Part shown: in pieces, positions 1 through 5,115 of the stretch
Layout of the letters: each line of letters opens with the position of its first letter
Position numbering within the stretch: position 1 is the first letter of the stretch
Source of the DNA: Methanomassiliicoccaceae archaeon
GTDB taxonomy: Archaea; Thermoplasmatota; Thermoplasmata; Methanomassiliicoccales; Methanomethylophilaceae
NCBI GenBank assembly: GCA_016282555.1
Contig: JAEEKU010000041.1
Coordinates: forward strand, 1-5,115
DNA length: 5,115 nucleotides
Reading direction: 5' to 3'
The notes under the pieces: model-generated
What the model was told of the DNA's origin: nothing
What the model saw: only the letters and a program-made list of their open reading frames with translations
Database searches by the model: none
Translations under genes and position numbers: made by a program

Positions 1-419
1 ATCTCTTTGGCCATGCGCTCGAGGTCTCTCTCACGGACCTCGATGATCTGCCTTCCGGAAAGGGTTCCGGTATCGACTCCTCTGTATCTGGAGAGATACA
101 TCCAGGCCCTCTGGTAGGGGGAGATGGGAGCGAAGTAGACGGAGTCGGTGAACTGGATGTACCTGATACGGTCTCCGTGCTTTGCACCCTCGATGGGAGC
201 GACGAGTTTTCTGATAGGGCAGTCGGGCTCTTTTCCTTCCTCGATCGGGGGGTGGATGGATTTGTAATCTTCTCCGGGGTTCCTGTGTCCCATGATCCTC
301 ACGACGTCGTCCTGAGAGACATCGCGGAGTTTTTTGAGGTTGTACTTGGGATCCATGTATCTCCTCCTGTTTTTAGCAGGAACAGATTCGCCAGGATAGA
401 ACTGTCTCTTGTATGCCAT
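1..419 (-). CDS. mcrG: Methyl-coenzyme M reductase gamma subunit, N-terminal part (truncated by window edge)
   Basis: Gamma subunit of MCR, the cytoplasmic alpha2-beta2-gamma2 enzyme that turns methyl-CoM and coenzyme B into methane and the CoM-CoB heterodisulfide using nickel cofactor F430. The first 139 residues are visible, out of roughly 250 in the family. The protein starts MAYKRQFYPGESVPAKNRR, a typical McrG N-terminus. It contains TLSGRQIIEVRERDLE (residues 119-134); Arg123 in SGRQ corresponds to gamma-Arg120, which holds the CoM sulfonate in the Methanothermobacter structure. The ATG at 419 lies 2 nt after the mcrD stop. Its Shine-Dalgarno AGGAG (429-433) sits inside the end of mcrD with a 9-nt spacer, suggesting translational coupling. 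The rest of mcrG, and presumably mcrA, lie beyond position 1. The family call is secure; only the extent is limited. Confidence 0.96.
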   Translation of the reverse strand, partial: MAYKRQFYPGESVPAKNRRRYMDPKYNLKKLRDVSQDDVVRIMGHRNPGEDYKSIHPPIEEGKEPDCPIRKLVAPIEGAKHGDRIRYIQFTDSVYFAPISPYQRAWMYLSRYRGVDTGTLSGRQIIEVRERDLERMAKE

Positions 420-421
420 AT

Positions 422-856
422 TTATGCACTCCTATAATCATGAAGTGTGGGTCTGTATTTCGAGTATCTACCTACCTGCATGGTATAACCGTGCTCTATG
501 TGCTCGTTGCAGGCAGCCTTGATCTGATCGAGCCTCGCATCGAGAACCTCTTCGTCATCGACTTCGAGTTCGATGTAAAATCCTCCGACCAGATAGCGGA
601 GCTCGACCTCTTTTCCGCCGACATGGATTATCTTCCTTTCAGAATGGTTGTTTTCCAGTCCTTTTCCCGGACCGTTGCCGATGATCTTCGGAAGGCTTTC
701 GCCGGTCATATTGATCTGTCTGATGTCGGGAATGACATCGAGAGCGTTCAGAAGTTTCTCGGTCGTATCGGCGCTGAGAAGACGGTTCGTGATAATCTGA
801 ACCTCGGGCAGAGGTTTTCCTGCGTATTCGGCTGTCGGTTTGGTAGACGCTGTCAT
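422..856 (-). CDS. mcrD: Methyl-coenzyme M reductase operon protein D
   Basis: A 144-residue McrD protein, in the usual size range for the family. McrD is encoded in mcr operons but is not part of the finished enzyme; in the literature it is linked to MCR assembly or to apo-enzyme. The sequence shows the expected features: an early PLPEVQIITNRLLS strand, an INMTGESLP segment and a GNGPGKGLENNHSERK stretch (about residues 61-76), followed by VGGKEVELRYLVGGFYIEL. Translation starts at the ATG at 856, 9 nt after the mcrB stop, with GAGG (864-867) overlapping that stop as the ribosome site. The gene is directly followed by mcrG. In the classical mcrBDCGA order mcrC would come next, but there is no room for it here. 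Identification rests on both sequence and position. Confidence 0.93.
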   Translation of the reverse strand: MTASTKPTAEYAGKPLPEVQIITNRLLSADTTEKLLNALDVIPDIRQINMTGESLPKIIGNGPGKGLENNHSERKIIHVGGKEVELRYLVGGFYIELEVDDEEVLDARLDQIKAACNEHIEHGYTMQVGRYSKYRPTLHDYRSA

Positions 857-865
857 CAGACGACC

Positions 866-2194
866 TCACAGTTTCTTTTTCACCTTCTTAGCCTCGGCTG
901 CAACGAACTGCATGGGCTTGCTGAATGCGTCTATGTCTCCGAAAACCTCTTTGAAGAGACCGGAGGTAGCTTCTGCGGAGAAGGTCTGGGTTCCTCCGTC
1001 CAGACAGTTACCGGCAGTAACTGCGGGGATCAGGACACCTTTGGCGTGCCTGGTAACGACGTGGTTACCGTGGAACAGACCGGGTCCTCCTCCGCCGTAG
1101 ATAGAGTGGGAGAAGAATGACATACCTACTCCGACACCTTCGGATCTTCCGTAGTCCGCACCGGGGAGACCGGATTCGTGCTCGAGAAGATCGTTGTAGT
1201 ACAGAATGGTTCCGGGAACACCCTGGGCGGCCCTTGCAGCTCCGATGTTCACCATGACAGCGGCGACCATTCCTGCGGACGCGTAGGCGTTCCAGAGGGG
1301 GAGATCGTCGGTGGTGTAAACTTTGTATCCGGACGGGAGGGTCTTCTTCACGTGGATGACTCCGTCGTCGATGGCCCTTCCCATAAGGGTCTCGATAACG
1401 GATCCGACGGTTCCGGTCTTTCCGTTCTTCTTGACGAGAGAGTATACGAGGTTGTTGGCGTTGAGGCCTTCGTAAGCGAAGGACAGGAGGGCGCCTCTCT
1501 CGAAGTTTCCGACTGCATCTCCCATCTCGAAGGATCCGCACTGCTCGAAAATGGCGGAGAGTGCTACACCCTGCATCGCGTTTCTGTTAACGAGAGAAAC
1601 GACGTGGTTTGCCATGATGTTTCTGAGGGCAAATCCTGCACCTTCGTTGTTCTGGGGAACCTCGAGGATGGATTTGATGTTGGAGCCCTGGAATGTGATT
1701 GTCTGAGGGTATCTTCCCCAGACCGCTGCCTTTACCATGTTGGCTTTGTACATGGGGACATCGAAGAGATCGATGATGGCTTCGGTGGTGGCCGCTGCGG
1801 TTGCGGTGAATCCGGTCGTGTACTCGATACCGGCGTTCATCCTCTCTTCGGGAACCACAACGACGATGTTCTTTCCTTTGACTTTGACGACAGTTCCGTC
1901 TCCGTCGTAAACCTGGACTTTTTCCTTAATAGCGGCTGCGATCTTGTCGGCGGAATCAACGATGGGCAGGTCAAGCTCTTTACCCTGGATGATTACTCCG
2001 CCGCCGGTCATGGATCCGGTCTTGAGAGCTTTCTCAATTCCGGCAAGGCTGACTGCGACAGTCCTCTTAGTGAGGGACACGATCTCTTTGATCGCATTGT
2101 TGCGCAACGGACTGATAGCCTCCAACGGAATATCTTTGGCGATGCGTTTTCCGTTGTCGTCATACAAGTCGATTACGTCCTCGTATTTTGGCAT
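866..2194 (-). CDS. mcrB: Methyl-coenzyme M reductase beta subunit
   Basis: Beta subunit of MCR, complete at 442 residues, which is the family's normal length. It lines the F430 and coenzyme B channel. The glycine-rich motif SHSIYGGGGPG is present, and Tyr366 corresponds to the active-site beta-Tyr367 of Methanothermobacter MCR. It is followed by HGNHVVTRHAKG, where His378 matches the histidine contacting the CoB phosphate. Other signatures are FEMGDAVGNFERGALL (222-237) and GTQTFSAEATSGLFKEVF (401-418). I chose the ATG at 2194 (MPKYEDVIDLYDDNGKR) because it matches family N-termini and has a strong GGAGG (2201-2205) 6 nt upstream. The frame stays open to a TTG at 2257, but that extension (QGVCGIPRG...) does not look like McrB. 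First gene of the mcrBDG cluster. The lysine-rich tail KKVKKKL is a small oddity. Confidence 0.97.
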   Translation of the reverse strand: MPKYEDVIDLYDDNGKRIAKDIPLEAISPLRNNAIKEIVSLTKRTVAVSLAGIEKALKTGSMTGGGVIIQGKELDLPIVDSADKIAAAIKEKVQVYDGDGTVVKVKGKNIVVVVPEERMNAGIEYTTGFTATAAATTEAIIDLFDVPMYKANMVKAAVWGRYPQTITFQGSNIKSILEVPQNNEGAGFALRNIMANHVVSLVNRNAMQGVALSAIFEQCGSFEMGDAVGNFERGALLSFAYEGLNANNLVYSLVKKNGKTGTVGSVIETLMGRAIDDGVIHVKKTLPSGYKVYTTDDLPLWNAYASAGMVAAVMVNIGAARAAQGVPGTILYYNDLLEHESGLPGADYGRSEGVGVGMSFFSHSIYGGGGPGLFHGNHVVTRHAKGVLIPAVTAGNCLDGGTQTFSAEATSGLFKEVFGDIDAFSKPMQFVAAEAKKVKKKL

Positions 2195-2220
2195 TTCATA
2201 CCTCCTTTTAATAATATCAT
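2173..2220 (-). CDS. Possible 15-codon upstream ORF (leader peptide) overlapping the mcrB start
   Basis: A short frame, MILLKGGMKCQNTRT, starts at an ATG 26 nt upstream of the mcrB ATG. It ends at a TAA 19 nt inside mcrB, in a different frame. It has a good ribosome site of its own, GAGGAG (2227-2232), with a 6-nt spacer, and it contains the mcrB Shine-Dalgarno. It would lie inside the mcrB leader if transcription starts at the TATA box at 2279-2286. Ribosomes on it would pass over the mcrB start and could couple or compete with mcrB translation. I recognise no family, and the ORF may be fortuitous; no conservation evidence is available here. Confidence 0.28.
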   Translation of the reverse strand: MILLKGGMKCQNTRT

Positions 2221-2286
2221 GCAGAACTCCTCTCGGAATCCCGCACACCCCTTGCAAACCGGTCTAACAGGTCAACAAATATAAAA
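2195..2286 (-). promoter_or_regulatory. Proximal mcr promoter and 5' leader
   Basis: On the minus strand an archaeal TATA box, TTTTATAT, lies at 2286-2279. Transcription would be expected about 24-31 nt downstream, near 2255, giving a leader of about 60 nt before mcrB. The leader contains two ribosome sites: GAGGAG at 2227-2232, serving a short upstream ORF, and GGAGG at 2201-2205, serving mcrB. The start site is predicted from spacing only. Confidence 0.6.
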
Positions 2287-2302
2287 CCCTACTAAAAACA
2301 TT

Positions 2303-2348
2303 AAAAATCGGTTTTTTTGAAATTAAATCGTGTTTTCGGAAAAATCGG
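2303..2348. repeat. Two exact 9-bp direct repeats upstream of the mcr TATA box
   Basis: The plus strand carries AAAAATCGG at 2303-2311 and again at 2340-2348; on the coding strand they read CCGATTTTT. The copies are 37 bp apart, start to start. The nearer one lies 17 bp upstream of the proximal TATA box. A degenerate third copy, AAAATCCG, lies at 2350-2357. A flanking 6-bp inverted repeat, TCGTGT (2328-2333) with ACACGA (2362-2367), surrounds the second copy. These could be regulator sites; chance in A-rich DNA is the alternative. Confidence 0.4.
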
Positions 2349-2380
2349 GAAAATCCGTTTTACACGAAAGCGCAACATAA

Positions 2381-2393
2381 TCAATATTTAATA
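2381..2393 (-). promoter_or_regulatory. Candidate distal TATA box upstream of mcr
   Basis: The minus strand reads TATTAAATATT here, a plausible second archaeal TATA element. It would give an mcr transcript starting near 2360, with a leader of about 165 nt. Inverted repeats lie immediately upstream (2401-2433), as expected for a regulator site. The motif is almost palindromic and could also work on the plus strand, where I find no convincing gene. AT-rich archaeal intergenic DNA often contains such motifs by chance. Confidence 0.3.
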
Positions 2394-2400
2394 CTTTTTC

Positions 2401-2468
2401 TACTGGCACTTATTATCCAGTATGAGTATACTCTAAGTAATAATTTTTTCATGACAACGACATACTGG
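2401..2468. repeat. TACTGG/CCAGTA inverted-repeat cluster with a 10-bp palindrome
   Basis: TACTGG (2401-2406) faces CCAGTA (2417-2422) across a 10-nt spacer. The second half extends to CCAGTATG (2417-2424), whose exact reverse complement CATACTGG recurs at 2461-2468. Between them lies the perfect palindrome GAGTATACTC (2424-2433). Three copies of one half-site plus a palindrome within 68 bp of otherwise non-coding DNA look like operator sites for a dimeric regulator. The regulator is not identifiable from the sequence. Confidence 0.42.
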
Positions 2469-2476
2469 CTCTGGCC

Positions 2477-2510
2477 CTCCGATCCGGAGCGGAAATGCGC
2501 CGGATTCCGG
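2477..2510. other. GC-rich hairpin-forming stretch in the intergenic region
   Basis: GATCCGG (2481-2487) can pair with CCGGATT (2500-2506) around a 12-nt loop, as 7 bp including one terminal G.U in plus-strand RNA. Competing small stems are CTCCG/CGGAG (2477-2489) and CCGGA/TCCGG (2500-2510). The stretch is clearly more GC-rich than the AT-rich DNA on its mcr side. It sits beyond the T-tract that ends the methyltransferase transcript. It could be a backup termination structure, part of a small RNA, or nothing. The region 2195-2600 otherwise holds no gene I can support beyond the short upstream ORF. Confidence 0.25.
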
Positions 2511-2540
2511 AAAAACATGACGACTTCGCGCAGAATGAAA

Positions 2541-2591
2541 AATGCAAAAAAAAAAAGGAAAAGGGTTTGAAAAAGGTCCCCCGGAGGGGAC
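2541..2591 (-). terminator. Transcription terminator of the methyltransferase gene
   Basis: About 10 nt after the methyltransferase stop, a perfect 6-bp stem GTCCCC/GGGGAC (2576-2581 with 2586-2591) closes a 4-nt loop. On the minus strand it is followed by CTTTTTC, TTTTCC and then an unbroken run of 11 T (2546-2556). Archaeal RNA polymerase stops at oligo-T tracts, and the hairpin strengthens the case. This separates the methyltransferase transcript from the mcr operon. Confidence 0.75.
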
Positions 2592-2600
2592 GATAGAAAA

Positions 2601-3638
2601 TCACTCGCCTTTGACAGCTTTGGAGAACGCTTTCATGTTCTCGTCGGGAGTCGCGACTGCGATACCGCATCCGGAAGAGATGACGTTGAATCCGGCATCG
2701 ACGGAGCGTTTCGCGCCTTCGACGACTTCAGCGGGGGTTCCCTGGAAGAGAGGCCTCACGGATCCGACGTTTCCGACGAGGACGGTCTTTCCGCCGACGA
2801 GCTCGACAGCTTTGTAGGAGTCGACTTTCTCTTCGATGGAGATACCGGTGACTTTGGTGTCGACCATGTGCTGGAGGATCTGGGTGGTGTCACCGCAGAT
2901 GTGGAGCACGGTGTACTTGTCTGCGCTGGGCGCGAGGGATTCGCGGACGAATTTACCGGAAGCGACATCGAACATGTCGGGCGCGAGCATATCCACGGAC
3001 GCGGAAGGCTCGGAACACTGGACGACGTCTGCGCCTGCGTCGTGGAGAGCTTTGGTGTACGCTTTCACGATAGGGTTGACTGCAGATACCCATTTGTCGA
3101 CCTGATCGGGATCCATCATCATTCCGAAAACGATGTTCTCGGCAGAAACGAGGTTTCCGCAGAGGGTGAAAGGTCCGGTGTTTCCGGCGACGACGGCATA
3201 GTTCTCTCCGTGGGATTTTTTGAGAAGTCCCATGGCTTTGATGGCTTCTGCGGGCCTTCCGCCCTGGACGAACTCTTCGGGGGACATAAGGACGGCCGCG
3301 GGGTCGTCGTAGTTTCCTTCCATGGGGTCGAACGTGAAGGGGTGCTTCTTGACCATGGGGTTCGCGTCTCTCTTGTCGACGAGGACGGTCGCTCCGAGCC
3401 TCTCGGTTTCCGCGGTAAGGCAGAAGGGAGCCCTGACGCACTCGAATCCGTCGTAGTCAGCCTGGGCCGCTCCGAGTTTAGCCATGAGCTGAGCATCTTT
3501 GTGGGCCTCGGGCCAGGCTGCTCCGCAAGCTTCCATCTGGGAAAGGGTGGCGGACTGCGTGAAGATTGCCGCAGGGGGCCTGTCCTGGGATTCCATTTTC
3601 ATTGCTGCAAGTACTCTGTCTCTGGGAGTTATCGACAT
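2601..3638 (-). CDS. mtbA: Methylcobamide:coenzyme M methyltransferase, MtbA/MtaA (UroD-like) family
   Basis: Cytoplasmic zinc enzyme, complete at 345 residues. It transfers a methyl group from a methylated corrinoid protein to coenzyme M, making the methyl-CoM that MCR reduces to methane. The fold is that of uroporphyrinogen decarboxylase. The catalytic zinc ligands of the family are visible as His246-x-Cys248 (VLHICGD) and Cys324 (SSGCGIA). Near the N-terminus FTQSATLSQMEACGAAWPEAH (26-46) is typical of methanogen methyltransferases. Wording such as FTQ.AT..QMEACGA and GTP.(E/D)V seems closer to MtbA (methylamines) than MtaA (methanol), but that is from memory, so the substrate is uncertain. 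The ATG at 3638 has GAGGAG 7 nt upstream. It has its own TATA box and terminator, so it is probably transcribed alone, and heavily given its biased codons. Placed just upstream of mcr. Confidence 0.88.
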   Translation of the reverse strand: MSITPRDRVLAAMKMESQDRPPAAIFTQSATLSQMEACGAAWPEAHKDAQLMAKLGAAQADYDGFECVRAPFCLTAETERLGATVLVDKRDANPMVKKHPFTFDPMEGNYDDPAAVLMSPEEFVQGGRPAEAIKAMGLLKKSHGENYAVVAGNTGPFTLCGNLVSAENIVFGMMMDPDQVDKWVSAVNPIVKAYTKALHDAGADVVQCSEPSASVDMLAPDMFDVASGKFVRESLAPSADKYTVLHICGDTTQILQHMVDTKVTGISIEEKVDSYKAVELVGGKTVLVGNVGSVRPLFQGTPAEVVEGAKRSVDAGFNVISSGCGIAVATPDENMKAFSKAVKGE

Positions 3639-3645
3639 TTACTTT

Positions 3646-3700
3646 CTCCTCAGCCGTACATCAAAGTCATAATATTTAAAGAGATTAACCGCGGAGCCGC
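3646..3700 (-). promoter_or_regulatory. Promoter and ribosome site of the methyltransferase gene
   Basis: On the minus strand a TATA box, TTTAAATATT (3680-3671), lies about 35 nt upstream of the start codon. The Shine-Dalgarno GAGGAG occupies 3651-3646. Standard TATA spacing puts transcription start near 3649. That leaves a leader of only about 11 nt and trims the ribosome site to GGAG, so the real start may be a few bases further up. A small perfect inverted repeat, GCGG-AG-CCGC (3691-3700), lies 10 bp upstream of the TATA box and could be an operator. Confidence 0.55.
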
Positions 3701-3798
3701 CGTAAACATGTTATTATTGCCTTTATTCCGCTGAAAAATTCATCCCGTCAATTAAATCCATACATCCGGAGAGATGTGTGTACAGATAATCCATCCAT

Positions 3799-5115
3799 TT
3801 ACAGGCTGACTTCCGACAGCGTTCTGAGGGTTCCGAGCCTCATTATCCCCATTTCTGTCACTCCGTAGAGGTCCGCGTTCGCGTAATCGGAAGTTTTAAG
3901 AGCGGGCGCCATGAGGCATTTTTCGTCCAGAACCAGATCGTTTCCCGAAGCGAACGGGCTGAACGGAGGAATGACTATCACCCCTCCGGATCTGGAATGG
4001 ACGAAGCACTGTATCTTGAGGCTGCCTCCGACCGAGCCGGGAATGCGGATCGAGGGGTGCTCGTGGCCGATTATGACCGGCCTCGCTCCGGAATCCTGGT
4101 GGCCGTGCTCGAGCCTGTATCCCATTATGTCAGCATAATCCACAGCGGCCAGACCGAGATCGCTGATCGCGTTCTGAAGGTAATTGTCGTGGTTTCCTTT
4201 GACCGGAATGACTTCCGCCGCTTCGCTCAGAAGCGAGATTATCTTCCTCACCTCGCCCCTCTCCTCCCGTCCGGAGCGTTTGAAATCGTGTTTTATATCC
4301 CCGAGGAGAACGATCCTCGACGGCTCGTACCTGCTGAGAATCTCGTTCAGGGATTCCCTTATCGAATCCGTGTTGATTCTCGGAAGATACACTCCCTCGT
4401 TCTCCAGAGCGCGCTCGTATCCCAGATGAAGATCCCCGAGAACCATAGTGGGGCCTTCGTCCAGAATGAGGCACCTGTCGGAAGTAATTCTGACCCCGGG
4501 AAGAATCTCGATCGATCTTACAGGAATTCCCCCTCGTCTCATTTTTCCGGTTTTCCCGGAGCCGCCGTCCTCCGCGTTCTCCAGTTTCCCGGCGTATCCG
4601 GCGAAAAGACTGATTCCCCTGTACGAAAGAACGAAAATGAACGGCACGTTGCAACGGAATTCCACCGGGGAAGACCTGTCCGGGGCGCAGGCCCCGAGAG
4701 CCATGCAGATCTCGGTGACGGCTGCCGCTTCGGTCCCGTCCTCGTCCACGGTTATCCTCGATTCGTGCTTCGCCCCGTCCACGTAGAGAGGGCATCCGTC
4801 TATGATTTTTTTGAACAGAACGGTATCGGAGAACAGATTGTCTCTGCCGGCAGTTTTCATAATCTCCTTGAGATCGTACGACGCGGCCAGATCCAGTTTC
4901 GGAAGCCAGAACTTTACGCATCCGGAGACGCGGGAATTCCTGAGAATTCCGAGAAAATCCTCCCTGTACTCCGCGGACTCCGATTTCCATAATCTGAGGA
5001 TATCCGTGCCGCCGGATGCGGGGAGGATAAAGAACATCTCCGCGCCCTCCTGTGCATACGGAAAGCCCAGTCCGCGGAATTTTCCGTCAGAGTAATAACA
5101 GCCGCCGAAATCCAG
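3799..5115 (-). CDS. Serpin-metallophosphoesterase fusion protein (N-terminus outside window)
   Basis: One frame runs from the window edge to the TAA at 3799-3801 (438 residues visible). Numbering is from the Met at 5037, which is internal: 26 more in-frame codons (LDFGGCYYSDGKFRGLGFPYAQEGAE) precede it and are serpin-like. Residues to about 154 form a serpin C-terminal half: the SMLVLLP-like strand MFFILP, FWLPKLDLAASYDLK (43-57), hinge DEDGTEAAAVT (98-108), and FRCNVPFIFVL (127-137), near the serpin signature. A linker rich in Gly/Lys (155-166) leads to a calcineurin-like phosphoesterase related to SbcD/Mre11. Its metal ligands look complete: GDLHLGYE (Asp202, His204), GDIKHD (Asp247), GNHD (282-284), GHQ (His313) and GHEH (325-327). 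Serpins trap serine or cysteine proteases. This phosphoesterase family is normally a stand-alone protein of about 230-240 residues, with unclear substrate. Location depends on the unseen N-terminus. Two separate genes joined by a lost stop is the main alternative. Confidence 0.85.
   Translation of the reverse strand: MDFGGCYYSDGKFRGLGFPYAQEGAEMFFILPASGGTDILRLWKSESAEYREDFLGILRNSRVSGCVKFWLPKLDLAASYDLKEIMKTAGRDNLFSDTVLFKKIIDGCPLYVDGAKHESRITVDEDGTEAAAVTEICMALGACAPDRSSPVEFRCNVPFIFVLSYRGISLFAGYAGKLENAEDGGSGKTGKMRRGGIPVRSIEILPGVRITSDRCLILDEGPTMVLGDLHLGYERALENEGVYLPRINTDSIRESLNEILSRYEPSRIVLLGDIKHDFKRSGREERGEVRKIISLLSEAAEVIPVKGNHDNYLQNAISDLGLAAVDYADIMGYRLEHGHQDSGARPVIIGHEHPSIRIPGSVGGSLKIQCFVHSRSGGVIVIPPFSPFASGNDLVLDEKCLMAPALKTSDYANADLYGVTEMGIMRLGTLRTLSEVSL

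Noticed and set aside
2195..2257. N-terminal extension of mcrB to a TTG at 2257
   Set aside because: The added residues do not match McrB, whereas the ATG at 2194 has a near-ideal GGAGG and a typical McrB N-terminus. The predicted transcription start also leaves almost no room for it.
1178..2284. Long plus-strand open frame (368 codons) opposite mcrB
   Set aside because: It is fully antisense to a clear mcrB gene. Its translation is low-complexity with many Gly, Asp, Ser and Val residues and resembles no family. Strong codon bias in mcrB explains the lack of stops.
2451..2570. Plus-strand 39-codon ORF (MTTTYWLWPSDPERK...) in the intergenic region
   Set aside because: It has no Shine-Dalgarno, and its lysine-rich end is simply the A-tract of the opposite-strand terminator. 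No family is recognised.
2868..3734. Plus-strand open frame (288 codons) opposite the methyltransferase
   Set aside because: Antisense shadow of a well-supported gene, with no recognisable domain; it even runs through that gene's promoter.
3737..3780. Possible terminator after the serpin-phosphoesterase gene
   Set aside because: Only a 5-T run (minus strand, near 3737-3741) and no convincing hairpin were seen, which is too weak to annotate.
4540..4578. Frameshift as the origin of the serpin-phosphoesterase joining
   Set aside because: Both domains read in the same frame with no gap, no stop and a natural-looking Gly/Lys linker. A sequencing error cannot be excluded, but nothing in the sequence points to one.
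3997..4992. Plus-strand open frame (331 codons) opposite the serpin-phosphoesterase
   Set aside because: The minus-strand frame has specific serpin and phosphoesterase motifs. The opposite frame has none and is best read as a shadow.

Overview
This window most likely comes from a methanogenic archaeon. It carries the start of a methyl-coenzyme M reductase (MCR) operon, the diagnostic enzyme of methanogenesis. Next to it is a methylcobamide:coenzyme M methyltransferase of the MtbA/MtaA type, used by methylotrophic methanogens. A methyl-reducing lineage such as Methanomassiliicoccales would fit, but that placement is inference. All recognised genes read on the minus strand, so they run from high to low coordinates.

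Layout, in transcription order. (1) 5115-3799: one uninterrupted reading frame that enters from outside the window. It encodes the C-terminal half of a serpin, including an intact reactive-centre hinge. It then continues without a stop through a short Gly/Lys linker into a complete SbcD/Mre11-related metallophosphoesterase. This serpin-phosphoesterase fusion is the most unusual item here. (2) 3798-3639: a short intergenic region with a TATA box and Shine-Dalgarno for the next gene. (3) 3638-2601: the methyltransferase, with its His-x-Cys...Cys zinc site, followed by a hairpin and T-rich terminator. (4) 2540-2195: an AT-rich control region upstream of mcr. It holds repeated TACTGG elements, a 10-bp palindrome, two CCGATTTTT direct repeats, two candidate TATA boxes and a short upstream ORF that overlaps the mcrB start. 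(5) 2194-866 mcrB, 856-422 mcrD, 419-1 mcrG (truncated by the window edge). These are tightly packed, with mcrC missing from its usual place between mcrD and mcrG.

The genes make metabolic sense together. The methyltransferase would move methyl groups from a corrinoid protein to coenzyme M, and MCR would reduce that methyl-CoM with coenzyme B to methane. They are separated by a terminator and a long promoter region, so they are probably separate transcripts. The serpin-phosphoesterase gene has no obvious link to methanogenesis. No tRNA, rRNA, CRISPR array, transposase or insertion sequence was seen. The long plus-strand open frames opposite mcrB, the methyltransferase and the phosphoesterase look like shadows of the real genes.
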